Source: Archivesica marissinica (lineage: Eukaryota > Mollusca > Bivalvia > Venerida > Vesicomyidae). Taken from it: a stretch of DNA of 64,000 nt. The DNA is taken from contig CM026387.1 in NCBI GenBank assembly GCA_014843695.1, positions 80,176,341 through 80,240,340 on the forward strand, written 5' to 3'. Under the pieces are notes generated by a model. It did not search any database. It was not told where the DNA came from and saw nothing but the letters and a program-made list of their open reading frames with translations. Numbering within the stretch: the stretch's first letter is position 1; every line of letters begins with the position of its first letter. Below are positions 33,976-49,000 of this stretch, one piece after another. A program made the position numbers and the translations under genes.

Positions 33976-34975
33976 NNNNNNNNNNNNNNNNNNNNNNNNN
34001 NNNNNNNNNNNNNNNNNNNNNNNNNNNNNNNNNNNNNNNNNNNNNNNNNNNNNNNNNNNNNNNNNNNNNNNNNNNNNNNNNNNNNNNNNNNNNNNNNNNN
34101 NNNNNNNNNNNNNNNNNNNNNNNNNNNNNNNNNNNNNNNNNNNNNNNNNNNNNNNNNNNNNNNNNNNNNNNNNNNNNNNNNNNNNNNNNNNNNNNNNNNN
34201 NNNNNNNNNNNNNNNNNNNNNNNNNNNNNNNNNNNNNNNNNNNNNNNNNNNNNNNNNNNNNNNNNNNNNNNNNNNNNNNNNNNNNNNNNNNNNNNNNNNN
34301 NNNNNNNNNNNNNNNNNNNNNNNNNNNNNNNNNNNNNNNNNNNNNNNNNNNNNNNNNNNNNNNNNNNNNNNNNNNNNNNNNNNNNNNNNNNNNNNNNNNN
34401 NNNNNNNNNNNNNNNNNNNNNNNNNNNNNNNNNNNNNNNNNNNNNNNNNNNNNNNNNNNNNNNNNNNNNNNNNNNNNNNNNNNNNNNNNNNNNNNNNNNN
34501 NNNNNNNNNNNNNNNNNNNNNNNNNNNNNNNNNNNNNNNNNNNNNNNNNNNNNNNNNNNNNNNNNNNNNNNNNNNNNNNNNNNNNNNNNNNNNNNNNNNN
34601 NNNNNNNNNNNNNNNNNNNNNNNNNNNNNNNNNNNNNNNNNNNNNNNNNNNNNNNNNNNNNNNNNNNNNNNNNNNNNNNNNNNNNNNNNNNNNNNNNNNN
34701 NNNNNNNNNNNNNNNNNNNNNNNNNNNNNNNNNNNNNNNNNNNNNNNNNNNNNNNNNNNNNNNNNNNNNNNNNNNNNNNNNNNNNNNNNNNNNNNNNNNN
34801 NNNNNNNNNNNNNNNNNNNNNNNNNNNNNNNNNNNNNNNNNNNNNNNNNNNNNNNNNNNNNNNNNNNNNNNNNNNNNNNNNNNNNNNNNNNNNNNNNNNN
34901 NNNNNNNNNNNNNNNNNNNNNNNNNNNNNNNNNNNNNNNNNNNNNNNNNNNNNNNNNNNNNNNNNNNNNNNNNNN
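33976..34975. other. Assembly gap, 1000 N
   Basis: Exactly 1000 N, so probably a placeholder of unknown true length. The right edge starts inside the 39-bp array, so array collapse or breakage is a likely cause. Confidence 0.99.
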
Positions 34976-37226
34976 GGCTACCTGTATATACACCATTTGC
35001 ATGTAGACTACTGTGGCTACCTGTATATACACCATTTGCATGTAGACTACTGTGGCTACCTGTATATACACCATTTGCATGTAGACTACTGTGGCTACCT
35101 GGATATACACCATTTTCATGTAGACTACTGTGGCTACCTGTATATACACCATTTGCATGTAGACTACTGTGGCTACCTGTATATACACCATTTGCATGTA
35201 AACTACTGTGGCTACCTGTATATCCACCATTTGCATGTAGACTACTGTGGCTACCTGTATATCCACCATTTGCATGTAGACTACTGTGGCTACCTGTATA
35301 TACACCATTTGCATGTAGACTACTGTTGCTACCTGTATATACACCATTTTCATGTAGACTACTGTGGCTACCTGTATATACACCATTTGCATGTAGACTA
35401 CTGTGGCTACCTGTATATACACCATTTGCATGTAGACTACTGTGGCTACCTGTATATACACCATTTGCATGTAGACTACTGTGGCTACCTGTATATACAC
35501 CATTTGCATGTAGACTACTGTGGCTACCTGTATATACACCATTTGCATGTAGACTACTGTGGCTACCTGTATATACACCATTTGCATGTAGACTACTGTG
35601 GCTACCTGTATATACACCATTTGCATGTAGACTACTGTGGCTACCTGTATATCCACCATTTGCATGTAGACTACTGTGGCTACCTGTATATACACCATTT
35701 GCATGTAGACTACTGTGGCTACCTGTATATACACCATTTGCATGTAGACTACTGTGGCTACCTGTATATACACCATTTGCATGTAGACTACTGTGGCTAC
35801 CTGTATATACACCATTTGCATGTAGACTACTGTGGCTACCTGTATATACACCATTTGCATGTAGACTACTGTGGCTACCTGTATATACACCATTTGCATG
35901 TAGACTACTGTGGCTACCTGTATATACACCATTTGCATGTAGACTACTGTGGCTACCTGTATATACACCATTTGCATGTAGACTACTGTGGCTACCTGTA
36001 TATACACCATTTGCATGTAAACTACTGTGGCTACCTGTATATCCACCATTTGCATGTAGACTACTGTGGCTACCTGTATATACACCATTTGCATGTAGAC
36101 TACTGTGGCTACCTGTATATACACCATTTGCATGTAGACTACTGTGGCTACCTGTATATACACCATTTGCATGTAGACTACTGTGGCTACCTGTATATAC
36201 ACCATTTGCATGTAGACTACTGTGGCTACCTGTATATACACCATTTGCATGTAGACTACTGTGGCTACTGTATATACACCATTTTCATGTAGACTACTGT
36301 GGCTACCTGTATATACACCATTTGCATGTAGACTACTGTGGCTACCTGTATATACACCATTTGCATGTAGACTACTGTGGCTACCTGTATATACACCATT
36401 TGCATGTAGACTACTGTGGCTACCTGTATATACACCATTTGCATGTAGACTACTGTGGCTACCTGTATATACACCATTTGCATGTAGACTACTGTGGCTA
36501 CCTGTATATACACCATTTGCATGTAGACTACTGTGGCTACCTGTATATACACCATTTGCATGTAGACTACTGTGGCTACCTGTATATACACCATTTGCAT
36601 GTAGACTACTGTGGCTACCTGGATATACACCATTTGCATGTAGACTACTGTGGCTACCTGTATATACACCATTTGCATGTAGACTACTGTGGCTACCTGT
36701 ATATACACCATTTGCATGTAGACTACTGTGGCTACCTGTATATACACCATTTTCATGTAGACTACTGTGGCTACCTGTATATACACCATTTGCATGTAGA
36801 CTACTGTGGCTACCTGTATATACACCATTTGCATGTAGACTACTGTGGCTACCTGTATATACACCATTTGCATGTAGACTACTGTGGCTACCTGTATATA
36901 CACCATTTGCATGTAGACTACTGTGGCTACCTGTATATACACCATTTGCATGTAGACTACTGTGGCTACCTGTATATACACCATTTGCATGTAGACTACT
37001 GTGGCTACCTGTATATCCACCATTTGCATGTAGACTACTGTGGCTACCTGTATATACACCATTTGCATGTAGACTACTGTGGCTACCTGTATATACACCA
37101 TTTGCATGTAGACTACTGTGGCTACCTGTATATCACCATTTGCATGTAGACTACTGTGGCTACCTGTATATACCCATTTGCATGTAGACTACTGTGGCTA
37201 CTGTATATACACCATTTGCATGTAGA
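34976..37226. repeat. 39-bp satellite, about 58 copies
   Basis: The unit GGCTACCTGTATATACACCA plus TTTGCATGTAGACTACTGT is 39 bp, highly homogeneous (variants TTTTCATG, GATATACACC, TATATCCACC). A one-base deletion near 36267 shifts the register of the open frames. It is truncated by the gap on the left, so the true length is unknown. The minus strand has ACAG|GTAGCC once per unit. The long frames on both strands are purely repetitive and rejected as coding. Confidence 0.97.
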
Positions 37227-37333
37227 GAGTAGTGTAGAGGTTAAAGTTTTTTATGCGTTTTCTACAAATGAAAAAATAAAATTATAATTAATTTGCAAAT
37301 TTGTCCAAGTGTTAACATTAGTAAACAGGGATG

Positions 37334-37750
37334 GCGCACTACACCACTCGACCACGGATCGATATTACTAAGTGTGTATACCTCAAGCACGAGTTCTCCA
37401 ACGATAGTGCACTACACCACTCGACCACGGATCGATATTACTAAGTGTGTATACCTCAAGCACGAGTTCTCCAACGATAGTGCACTACACCACTCGACCA
37501 CGGATCGATATTACTAAGTGTGTATACCTCAAGCACGAGTTCTCCAACGATAGTGCACTACACCACTCGACCACGGATCGATATTACTAAGTGTGTATAC
37601 CTCAAGCATGAGTTCTCTAACGATAGTGCGCTACACCACTCGACCACGGATCGATATTACTAAGTGTGTATACCTCAAGCATGAGTTCTCTAAAGATAGC
37701 GCTACACCATGGATCGATATTACTAAGTGTGTATACCTCAAGCACGAGAT
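37334..37750. repeat. 73-bp tandem repeat containing copies of a RAD50 exon donor site
   Basis: About 5.7 copies of a 73-bp unit. On the minus strand each unit contains CGTGCTTGAG|GTATACACAC, the same sequence as the 3' end and donor of the RAD50 zinc-hook exon (37737). The array therefore continues directly from the exon-intron junction. Confidence 0.93.
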
Positions 37751-37869
37751 CTAGAACATCTTGTTGTATATCAAAGTCTCGGTGACATAGTGGGCAGCAA
37801 GGTTCTTTCTCTAAATCCTTGGCATATTTCTTGAAGAAATGCTGTTCTCCTAACAATGACCCATGTTGG
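37737..37869 (-). CDS. RAD50: RAD50 exon encoding the zinc hook
   Basis: A 133-bp exon with acceptor CCACTTCAG and donor GAG|GTATAC. One base completes a codon from the previous exon, then 44 codons follow. The sequence has GEQHFFKKYAKDLEKEP directly before CCPLCHRDFD. CxxC here is the CPxC zinc hook that joins two RAD50 coiled coils in the MRE11-RAD50-NBS1 DNA double-strand-break complex. The splice phase fits exactly with the exon at 39142-39232, and the joined protein aligns with human RAD50 before and through the hook. The next exon is not found before the gap at 34975. It lies between the 73-bp array and unique sequence. Confidence 0.9.
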
Positions 37870-38152
37870 CTGAAGTGGTAACATTACATTGTAGCACGAA
37901 ACATTTCTAAGAATAGAGGTAAAAAGTGGTAAGAATATAAGTATTACAGTTGCTGTATAAGTCACTATTATATAATATATTTGTATTTTATAAAGTGATG
38001 GTGATGAATATTGAATTATTCGTCCGAATGTCTGAATATCCATATACTATTACAGTACCGTATTGCTCGGAATTTGCCAATAAATGCCCCCATCCCATAT
38101 TTCAATACATAAAATTAAAGTATCCAATAATGAACCCATTGTTATGTAATCC

Positions 38153-38482
38153 AAACTTTAAGTACAATGACTGTAATACAAACTTGAATGTACACTTTAA
38201 GTACAATGACTGTAATACAAACTTGAATGTACACTTTAAGTACAATGACTGTAATACAATCTTGAATGTACACTTTAAGTACAATGACTGTAATACAAAC
38301 TTGAATGTACACTTTAAGTACAATGACTGTAATACAAACTTGAATGTACACTTTAAGTACAATGACTGAAACTTGAATGTACACTTTAAGTACAATGACT
38401 GTAATACAAACTTGAATGTACACTTTAAGTACAATGACTGTAATACAAACTTGAATGTACACTTTAAGTACAATGACTGTAA
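38153..38482. repeat. 39-bp minisatellite in a RAD50 intron
   Basis: About eight and a half copies of AAGTACAATGACTGTAATAC plus AAACTTGAATGTACACTTT; one copy has an 11-bp deletion near 38368. It sits between the two RAD50 exons. Confidence 0.95.
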
Positions 38483-38563
38483 TTTCGATACCTTGTATTT
38501 TAGCCGACAACCGCCGCCACCATTTGCACACAACTCACATGACAAGTCAGAATTAGAAAGTGC

Positions 38564-39043
38564 TTAAAGTGACATTACATCACAAAAAGGCCAAACATGC
38601 ATTTTATTTACACAGAAATAGCATTGCTACTACAAATTCTTCCAAAATAATTCGAATACTAACGTTCAATTAATAAACAGTGTTTTTGCGGTATGCAAAC
38701 TATCAAAAGTGAAAGTAGGATTTCATACAGCGGTCAGCCACGCTCGTGAATTGAACATGGATTATTATTGGAGTTGATACACGTGATACTGTCACTTAGA
38801 GGCACGTATGTGAGAAATAACGGTAAATCTGTCCCACAAATATTGTTCATCTGGAAACACACGTATTACACATTGATGTTGACCATATATACATTATTTT
38901 GTTATGTCAACAAACATCGTATATGACACCTGTTTATTAGTTTAAATACTCCAAATCTGCGACAAATATTTTGGAAAAATCATATAATAGAAAAAATACA
39001 TTCGGTAGAAATTTCCATTTTCAACGATGTAGTGTCGCTTTAA
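38564..39043. mobile_element. MITE family 4 with TTAA ends
   Basis: 480 bp, left end TTAAAGTGACATTACATC, right end GATGTAGTGTCGCTTTAA (imperfect inverted repeats). TTAA at both ends would fit piggyBac-type target use, but this is not proven. An inverted second copy is at 53369-53842 and a fragment at 51838-51945. It lies in the intron between the RAD50 exons. Confidence 0.82.
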
Positions 39044-39141
39044 GCCATGGTATATCCTACATAAAGACTATTTATAGGAAAGAAAATCTCATATTAAGAC
39101 TATTTATAGAATTCAGATTACGAGTCACCATAGAATCTTAC

Positions 39142-39232
39142 TCTCTGACTTTCTTAATTTTCTCCTTGATACTAGAAAGTCCGTCGTCAAGTTTCTGACT
39201 GCCACATACATTGTAAACGCTCTCTTCCAAAC
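39142..39232 (-). CDS. RAD50: RAD50 exon upstream of the zinc hook
   Basis: A 91-bp exon, acceptor ATGTTTCAG, donor GA|GTAAGA. Two bases complete a codon, then 29 codons and two bases. It reads LEESVYNVCGSQKLDDGL then SSIKEKIKKVR; the VCGSQ block and charged coiled-coil context match the RAD50 segment just before the zinc hook. An apparent TAA right after KVRE lies in the intron. The exon's 5' border is about 110 bp from the 11-kb 26-bp satellite, so that satellite would fill the preceding RAD50 intron. Confidence 0.88.
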
Positions 39233-39343
39233 CTGAAACATGAACACTATATCAGCATCTCAACCTTCTGTTGTCATAGTTACGCATTAATGTAACATAG
39301 GTCATGAACTTGTACCGTCAATGCCACTTCACAGCAACAATCA

Positions 39344-40998
39344 AAACACAGACTGTCCATACTCACCTATAACACAGACCGTCCATACCCACCTATAACA
39401 CAGACTGTCCATACTCACCTATAACACAGACCGTCCATACCCACCTATAACACAGACTGTCCATACTCACCTATAACACAGACTGTCCATACTCACCTAT
39501 AACACAGACATACCTACCTATAACACAGACTGTCCATACTCACCTATAACACAGACTGTCCATACCCACCTATAACACAACCGTCCATACCCACCTATAA
39601 CAAGACTGTCCATACCCACCTATAACACAGACTGTCCATACTCACCTATAACACAGACTGTCCATATTCACCTATAACACAGACCGTTCATACTCACCTA
39701 TAACACAGACATACCCACCTATAACACAGACTGTCCATACCCACTATAACACAGACTGTCCATACTCACCTATAACACACACATACCCACCTATAACACA
39801 GACTGTCCATACCCACCTATAACACAGACTGTCCATACTCACCTATAACACAGACTGTCCATACCCACCTATAACACAGACTGTCCATACTCACCTATAA
39901 CACAGACATACCCACCTATAACACAGACTGTCCATACTCACCTATAACACAGACTGTCCATACTCACCTATAACACAGACTGTCCATACCCACCTATAAC
40001 ACAGACTGTCCATACCCACCTATAACACAGACTGTCCATACTCACCTATAACACAGACTTCCATACTCACCTATAACACAGACATACCCACCTATAACAC
40101 AGACTGTCCATACCCACCTATAACACAGACTGTCCATACCCACCTATACCACAGACTGTCCATACCCACCTATAACACAGACTGTCCATACTCACCTATA
40201 ACACAGACATACCCACCTATAACACAGACTGTCCATACCCACCTATAACACAGACTGTCCATACCACCTATAACACAGACTGTCCATACTCACCTATAAC
40301 ACAGACTGTCCATACTCACCTATAATACAGACATACCCACCTATAACACAGACTGTCCATACCCACCTATAACACAGACTGTCCATACTCACCTATAACA
40401 CAGACCATCCATACCCTATAACACAGACTGTCCATACTCACCTATAACACAGACCGTCCATACCCACCTATAACACAGACCATCCATACCCACCTATAAC
40501 ACAGACTGTCCATACCCACCTATAACACAGACTGTCCATACTCACCTATAACACAGACTGTCCATACTCACCTATAACACAGACTGTCCATACCCACCTA
40601 TAACACAGACTGTCCATACTCACCTATAACACAGACTGTCCATACCCACCTATAACAGCCTGTCCATACCCACCTATAACACAGACTGTCCATACTCACC
40701 TATAACACAGACATACTCACCTATAACACAGACTGTCCATACCCACCTATAACACAGACTGTCCATACCCACCTATAACATAGACTGTCCATACCCACCT
40801 ATAACACAGACATACCCACCTATAACACAGACTGTCCATACTCACCTATAACATAGACTGTCCATACCCACCTATAACACAGACATACCCACCTATAACA
40901 CAGACATACCCACCTATAACACAGACTGTCCATACTCACCTATAACATAGACTGTCCATACCCACCTATAACACAGACTGTCCATACCCACCTATAAC
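39344..40998. repeat. 26-bp satellite, block 1
   Basis: The unit CACAGACTGTCCATACYCAC plus CTATAA is 26 bp, mixed with a shorter 21-bp form lacking CTGTC. The minus strand reads TATAG|GTGAGTATGG (or GTGGGTATGG), a consensus 5' splice site per unit. Confidence 0.97.
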
Positions 40999-41953
40999 TA
41001 GCGATGTGCATCGGTTTCAAAATCCATAATCGATTAATCGGAATAATCGGACGGGTAAACCGATTAGATAATCGGGCAATTGATATAGTTATAAATCAAA
41101 ATCATTCCATCTAATTTGTGAATTTAACAATCTATTTAGTACTAATAAATTACTTACAAGTTACTAGTTTCGACAAATTAGTTACTCAGTTACATCTGAG
41201 TACTAGACTTTAAGTTACTGGACTGCCACCTGATATAAAATTAGTTTTTAAGTTAATAGAGGACAGAACACTTAGTGACATACTAGTGAAAAGTCTAGTA
41301 CTAGATACAGTTAGAATTGTTGTTGCAAACGTGCAATGCTAATAAAATACAGCCAATAGTAAATCGTAGTTTTATTTGAGGTATAAACAAACATAAAAGT
41401 AAGAGACAAAAATAAAGACATAAAACCATCCGTTCAACATCTGATGTGTCGATTAAAACTATTATATGATACTGAACTTGAGACAGCTTCAATACAGAGC
41501 AAATTATTTGAATTTGACGAAATATGGAAGCAATATGCTAAAAAGTTTTAATTTAAAATTATATTGAAAATAATTGTCATCAATCACTTGGTAGAATGTA
41601 GGCTGCAGACCACTTTTCTCTTTTTTTTTTCTTTTCTAAGTGTAACTGAACATTTTATCATCACTTTAAGGCCAACATGATAATGACTTGATATATTTAT
41701 ATACACTATTATTCATGCCGTTTGTTTATTCTACTCGTTAAAAAATGTACATTATTGTAAGGTGCTTGTGGGATGCTCTCGACCCACAGGTCACCTATGA
41801 CGAGGAAAATAAACGGGCCTTAAACGTGGTTCCAAAAAAAAAAAATAAAGACTCGTTGATTATAATCGATTACACATTTTCACAATCGATTATCGCCGAT
41901 GTCCATGCCGGCGAACGATTGTCGGCGACTTAGCGATAATCGGTTTATCACTA
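40999..41953. mobile_element. Non-autonomous hAT-type element inside the satellite, copy 1
   Basis: 955 bp, ends TAGCGATGTGCATCGG and ...TTTATCACTA (TAGCG/TAGTG fit hAT termini). Left flank CCTATAAC; right flank CCTAAAC, a mutated form of the 8-bp target duplication seen intact at copy 2. The interior has a poly-A run at about 41836-41847 and only short frames (63 codons minus, 62 codons plus) with no recognised domain. Confidence 0.85.
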
Positions 41954-44900
41954 CCTAAACACAGACTGTCCATACCCACCTATAACACAGACTGTCCATA
42001 CCCACCTATAACACAGACATACCCACCTATAACACAGACTGTCCATACCCACCTATAACACAGACTGTCCATACCCACCTATAACACAGACTGTCCATAC
42101 TCACCTATAACACAGACTGTCCATACCCACCTAAACACAACCAACACAACATACTCACCTAACACAGACATACTCACCTATAACACAGACTGTCCATACC
42201 CACCAATAACACAGACTGTCCATACTCACCTATAACACAGACTGTCCATACCCACCTATAACACAGACTGTCCATACTCACCTATAACACAGACTGTCCA
42301 TACTCACCTATAACACAGACTGTCCATACCCACCTATAACACAGACATACTCACCTATAACACAGACTGTCCATACCCACCTATAACACAGACTGTCCAT
42401 ACTCACCTATAACACAAGACTGTCCATACTCACCTATAACACAGACTGTCCATACCCACCTATAACACAGACTGTCCATACTCACCTATAACACAGACTA
42501 TCCATACTCACCTATAACACAGACTGTCCATACTCACCTATAACACAGACTGTCCATACCCACCTATAACACAGACTGTCCATACCCACCTATAACACAG
42601 ACATACCCAACTATAACACAGACTGTCCATACCCACCTATAACATACTGTCCATACCCACCTATAACACAGACATACTCACCTATAACACAGACTGTCCA
42701 TACCCACCTATAACACAGACTGTCCATACCCACCTATAACACAGACTGTCCATACCCACCTATAACACAGACTGTCCATACTCACCTATAACACAGATAT
42801 ACTCACCTATAACACAGACTGTCCATACCCACCAATAACACAGACTGTCCATACTCACCTATAACACAGACTGTCCATACCCACCTATAACACAGACTGT
42901 CCATACTCACCTATAACACAGACTGTCCATACCCACCTATAACACAGACATACTCACCTATAACACAGACTGTCCATACCCACCTATAACACAGACTGTC
43001 CATACCCACCTATAACACAGACATACCCACCTATAACACAGACTGTCCATACCCACCTATAACACAGACTGTCCATACCCACCTATAACACAGACATACC
43101 CACCTATAACACAGACATACCCACCTATAACACAGACTGTCCATACCCACCTATAACACAGACTGTCCATACCCACCTATAACACAGACTGTCCATACCC
43201 ACCTATAACACAGACATACCCACCTATAACACAGACTGTCCATACCCACCTATAACACAGACATACCCACCTATAACACAGACTGTCCATACCCACCTAT
43301 AACACAGACTGTCCATACCCACCTATAACACAGACTGTCCATACCCACCTATAACACAGACTGTCCATACCCACCTATAACACAGACCGTCCATACCCAC
43401 CTATAACACAGACCGTCCATACCCACCTATAACACAGACCGTCCATACCCACCTATAACACAGACTGTCCATACCCACCTATAACACAGACTGTCCATAC
43501 CCACCTATAACACAGACTGTCCATACCCACCTATAACACAGACTGTCCATACCCACCTATAACACAGACTGTCCATACCCACCTATAACACAGACTGTCC
43601 ATACCCACCTATAACACAGACTGTCCATACCCACCTATAACACAGACTGTCCATACCCACCTATAACACAGACTGTCCATACCCACCTATAACACAGACT
43701 GTCCATACCCACCTATAACACAGACCGTCCATACCCACCTATAACACAGACTGTCCATACCCACCTATAACACAGACTGTCCATACCCACCTATAACACA
43801 GACTGTCCATACCCACCTATAACACAGACTGTCCATACCCACCTATAACACAGACTGTCCATACCCACCTATAACACAGACTGTCCATACCCACCTATAA
43901 CACAGACTGTCCATACCCACCTATAACACAGACTGTCCATACCCACCTATAACACAGACTGTCCATACCCACCTATAACACAGACATACCCACCTATAAC
44001 ACAGACTGTCCATACCCACCTATAACACAGACTGTCCATACTCACCTATAACACAGACTGTCCATACCCACCTATAACACAGACTGTCCATACTCACCTA
44101 TAACACAGACTGTCCATACTCACCTATAACATAGACATACCCACCTATAGCACAGACTGTCCATACCCACCTATAACACAGACTGTCCATACTCACCTAT
44201 AACACAGACATACCCACCTATAACACAGACTGTCCATACCCACCTATAACACAGACTGTCCATACCCACCTATAACACAGACTGTCCATACCCACCTATA
44301 ACACAGACTGTCCATACCCACCTATAACACAGACCATCCATACCCACCTATAACACAGACTGTCCATACCCACCTATAACACAGACTGTCCATACTCACC
44401 TATAACACAGACTGTCCATACCCACCTATAACACAGACTGTCCATACTCACCTATAACACAGACTGTCCATACTCACCTATAACACAGACTGTCCATACC
44501 CACCTATAACACAGACTGTCCATACCCACCTATAACACAGACTGTCCATACTCACCTATAACACAGACATACTCACCTATAACACAGACTGTCCATACCC
44601 ACCTATAACACAGACTGTCCATACTCACCTATAACACAGACTGTCCATACCCACCTATAACACAGACTGTCCATACTCACCTATAACACAGACTGTCCAT
44701 ACTCACCTATAACACAGACTGTCCATACCCACCTATAACACAGACTGTCCATACTCACCTATAACACAGACTGTCCATACCCACCTATAACAGCCTGTCC
44801 ATACCCACCTATAACACAGACTGTCCATACTCACCTATAACACAGACATACTCACCTATAACACAGACTGTCCATACCCACCTATAACACAGACTGTCCA

Positions 44901-45133
44901 TACCCACCTATAACATAGACTGTCCATACCCACCTATAACACAGACATACCCACCTATAACACAGACTGTCCATACTCACCTATAACATAGACTGTCCAT
45001 ACCCACCTATAACACAGACATACCCACCTATAACACAGACATACCCACCTATAACACAGACTGTCCATACTCACCTATAACATAGACTGTCCATACCCAC
45101 CTATAACACAGACTGTCCATACCCACCTATAAC
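41954..45133. repeat. 26-bp satellite, block 2
   Basis: Same unit as block 1. A very homogeneous core of pure 26-bp units lies at about 43290-43980; the flanks mix 26- and 21-bp forms. Confidence 0.97.
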
Positions 45134-46091
45134 TAGCGATGTGCATCGGTTTCAAAATCCATAATCGATTAATCGGAATAATCGGACGGGTAAACCGATT
45201 AGATAATCGGGCAATTGATATAGTTATAAATCAAAATCATTCCATCTAATTTGTGAATTTAACAATCTATTTAGTACTAATAAATTACTTACAAGTTACT
45301 AGTTTCGACAAATTAGTTACTCAGTTACATCTGAGTACTAGACTTTAAGTTACTGGACTGCCACCTGATATAAAATTAGTTTTTAAGTTAATAGAGGACA
45401 GAACACTTAGTGACATACTAGTGAAAAGTCTAGTACTAGATACAGTTAGAATTGTTGTTGCAAACGTGCAATGCTAATAAAATACAGCCAATAGTAAATC
45501 GTAGTTTTATTTGAGGTATAAACAAACATAAAAGTAAGAGACAAAAATAAAGACATAAAACCATCCGTTCAACATCTGATGTGTCGATTAAAACTATTAT
45601 ATGATACTGAACTTGAGACAGCTTCAATACAGAGCAAATTATTTGAATTTGACGAAATATGGAAGCAATATGCTAAAGAGTTTTAATTTAAAATTATATT
45701 GAAAATAATTGTCATCAATCACTTGGTAGAATGTAGGCTGCAGACCACTTTTCTCTTTTTTTCTTTTCTTTTCTAAGTGTAACATTTTATCATCACTTTA
45801 AGGCCAACATGATAATGACTTGATATATTTATATACACTATTATTCATGCCGTTTGTTTATTCTACTCGTTAAAAAATGTACATTATTGTAAGGTGCTTG
45901 TGGGATGCTCTCGACCCACAGGTCACCTATGACGAGGAAAATAAACGGGCCTTAAACGTGGTTCCAAAAAAAAAAAAAAAAAAAAAAGACTCGTTGATTA
46001 TAATCGATTACACATTTTCACAATCGATTATCGCCGATGTCCATGCCGGCGAACGATTGTCGGCGACTTAGCGATAATCGGTTTATCACTA
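45134..46091. mobile_element. Non-autonomous hAT-type element, copy 2 (intact TSD)
   Basis: 958 bp; 8-bp target duplication CCTATAAC at 45126-45133 and 46092-46099. It differs from copy 1 by few substitutions, a short deletion near 45783, and a longer poly-A run. It lies 4135 bp from copy 1, in the same satellite context. Confidence 0.9.
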
Positions 46092-49000
46092 CCTATAACA
46101 CAGACTGTCCATACCCACCTATAACACAGACTGTCCATACCCACCTATAACACAGACATACCCACCTATAACACAGACTGTCCATACCCACCTATAACAT
46201 AGACTGTCCATACCCACCTATAACACAGACTGTCCATACTCACCTATAACACAGACTGTCCATACCCACCTATAACACAGACTGTCCATACCCACCTATA
46301 ACACAGACTGTCCATACCCACCTATAACACAGACTGTCCATACTCACCTATAACACAGACATACTCACCTATAACACAGACTGTCCATACCCACCAATAA
46401 CACAGACTGTCCATACTCACCTATAACACAGACTGTCCATACCCACCTATAACACAGACTGTCCATACTCACCTATAACACAGACTGTCCATACTCACCT
46501 ATAACACAGACTGTCCATACCCACCTATAACACAGACATACTCACCTATAACACAGACTGTCCATACCCACCTATAACACAGACTGTCCATACTCACCTA
46601 TAACACAAGACTGTCCATACTCACCTATAACACAGACTGTCCATACCCACCTATAACACAGACTGTCCATACTCACCTATAACACAGACTATCCATACTC
46701 ACCTATAACACAGACTGTCCATACTCACCTATAACACAGACTGTCCATACCCACCTATAACACAGACTGTCCATACCCACCTATAACACAGACATACCCA
46801 ACTATAACACAGACTGTCCATACCCACCTATAACATACTGTCCATACCCACCTATAACACAGACATACTCACCTATAACACAGACTGTCCATACCCACCT
46901 ATAACACAGACTGTCCATACCCACCTATAACACAGACTGTCCATACCCACCTATAACACAGACTGTCCATACTCACCTATAACACAGATATACTCACCTA
47001 TAACACAGACTGTCCATACCCACCAATAACACAGACTGTCCATACTCACCTATAACACAGACTGTCCATACCCACCTATAACACAGACTGTCCATACTCA
47101 CCTATAACACAGACTGTCCATACCCACCTATAACACAGACATACTCACCTATAACACAGACTGTCCATACCCACCTATAACACAGACTGTCCATACTCAC
47201 CTATAACACAGACATACCCACCTATAACACAGACTGTCCATACCCACCTATAACACAGACTGTCCATACCCACCTATAACACAGACTGTCCATACCCACC
47301 TATAACACAGACTGTCCATACCCACCTATAACACAGACCATCCATACCCACCTATAACACAGACTGTCCATACCCACCTATAACACAGACTGTCCATACC
47401 CACCTATAACACAGACCATCCATACCCACCTATAACACAGACTGTCCATACCCACCTATAACACAGACATACCCACCTATAACACCGACTGTCCATACCC
47501 ACCTATAACACAGACTGTCCATACTCACCTATAACACAGACTGTCCATACCCACCTATAACACAGACTGTCCATACCCACCTATAACACAGACCGTTCAT
47601 ACCCACCTATAACACACTGTCCATACCCACCTATAACACAGACCGTCCATACCATACCCACCTATAACACAGACCGTCCATACCCACCTATAACACAGAC
47701 TGTCCATAACCACCTATAACACAGACTGTCCATAACCACCTATAACACAGACTGTCCATACCCACCTATAACACAGACTGTCCATACCCACCTATAACAC
47801 AGACCGTTCATACCCACCTATAACACACTGTCCATACCCACCTATAACACAGACCGTCCATACCATACCCACCTATAACACAGACCGTCCATACCCACCT
47901 ATAACACAGACTGTCCATAACCACCTATAACACAGACTGTCCATAACCACCTATAACACAGACTGTCCATACCCACCTATAACACAGACTGTCCATACCC
48001 ACCTATAACACAGACTGTCCATACCCACCTATAACACAGACTGTCCATACCCACCTATAACACAGACTGTCCATACCCACCTATAACACAGACTGTCCAT
48101 ACCCACCTATAACACAGACTGTCCATACCCACCTATAACACAGACTGTCCATACCCACCTATAACACAGACTGTCCATACCCACCTATAACACAGACTGT
48201 CCATACCCACCTATAACACAGACTGTCCATACCCACCTATAACACAGACTGTCCATACTCACCTATAACACAGACTGTCCATACCCACCTATAACACAGA
48301 CTGTCCATACCCACCTATAACACAGACTGTCCATACCCACCTATAACACAGACATACCCACCTATAACACAGACTGTCCATACCCACCTATAACACAGAC
48401 TGTCCATACTCACCTATAACACAGACATACCCACCTATAACACAGACTGTCCATACCCACCTATAACACAGACTGTCCATACCCACCTATAACACAGACT
48501 GTCCATACCCACCTATAACACAGACTGTCCATACCCACCTATAACACAGACTGTCCATACCCACCTATAACACAGACTGTCCATACCCACCTATAACACA
48601 GACTGTCCATACTCACCTATAACACAGACTGTCCATACCCACCTATAACACAGACTGTCCATACCCACCTATAACACAGACTGTCCATACTCACCTATAA
48701 CACAGACTGTCCATACCCACCTATAACACAGACTGTCCATACCCACCTATAACACAGACTGTCCATACCCACCTATAACACAGACATACCCACCTATAAC
48801 ACAGAATACCCACTATAACACAGACATACTCACCTATAACACAGACTGTCCATACCCACCTATAACACAGACTGTCCATACCCACCTATAACACAGACAT
48901 ACTCACCTATAACACAGACTGTCCATACCCACCTATAACACAGACTGTCCATACCCACCTATAACACAGACTGTCCATACTCACCTATAACACAGACTGT

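Noticed and set aside
33944..37187. Very long open frames (300-780 codons) on both strands over 34-37 kb
   Set aside because: They consist of a 39-bp repeat (13 codons) plus translated N; open on both strands and in more than one frame, with no unique sequence.
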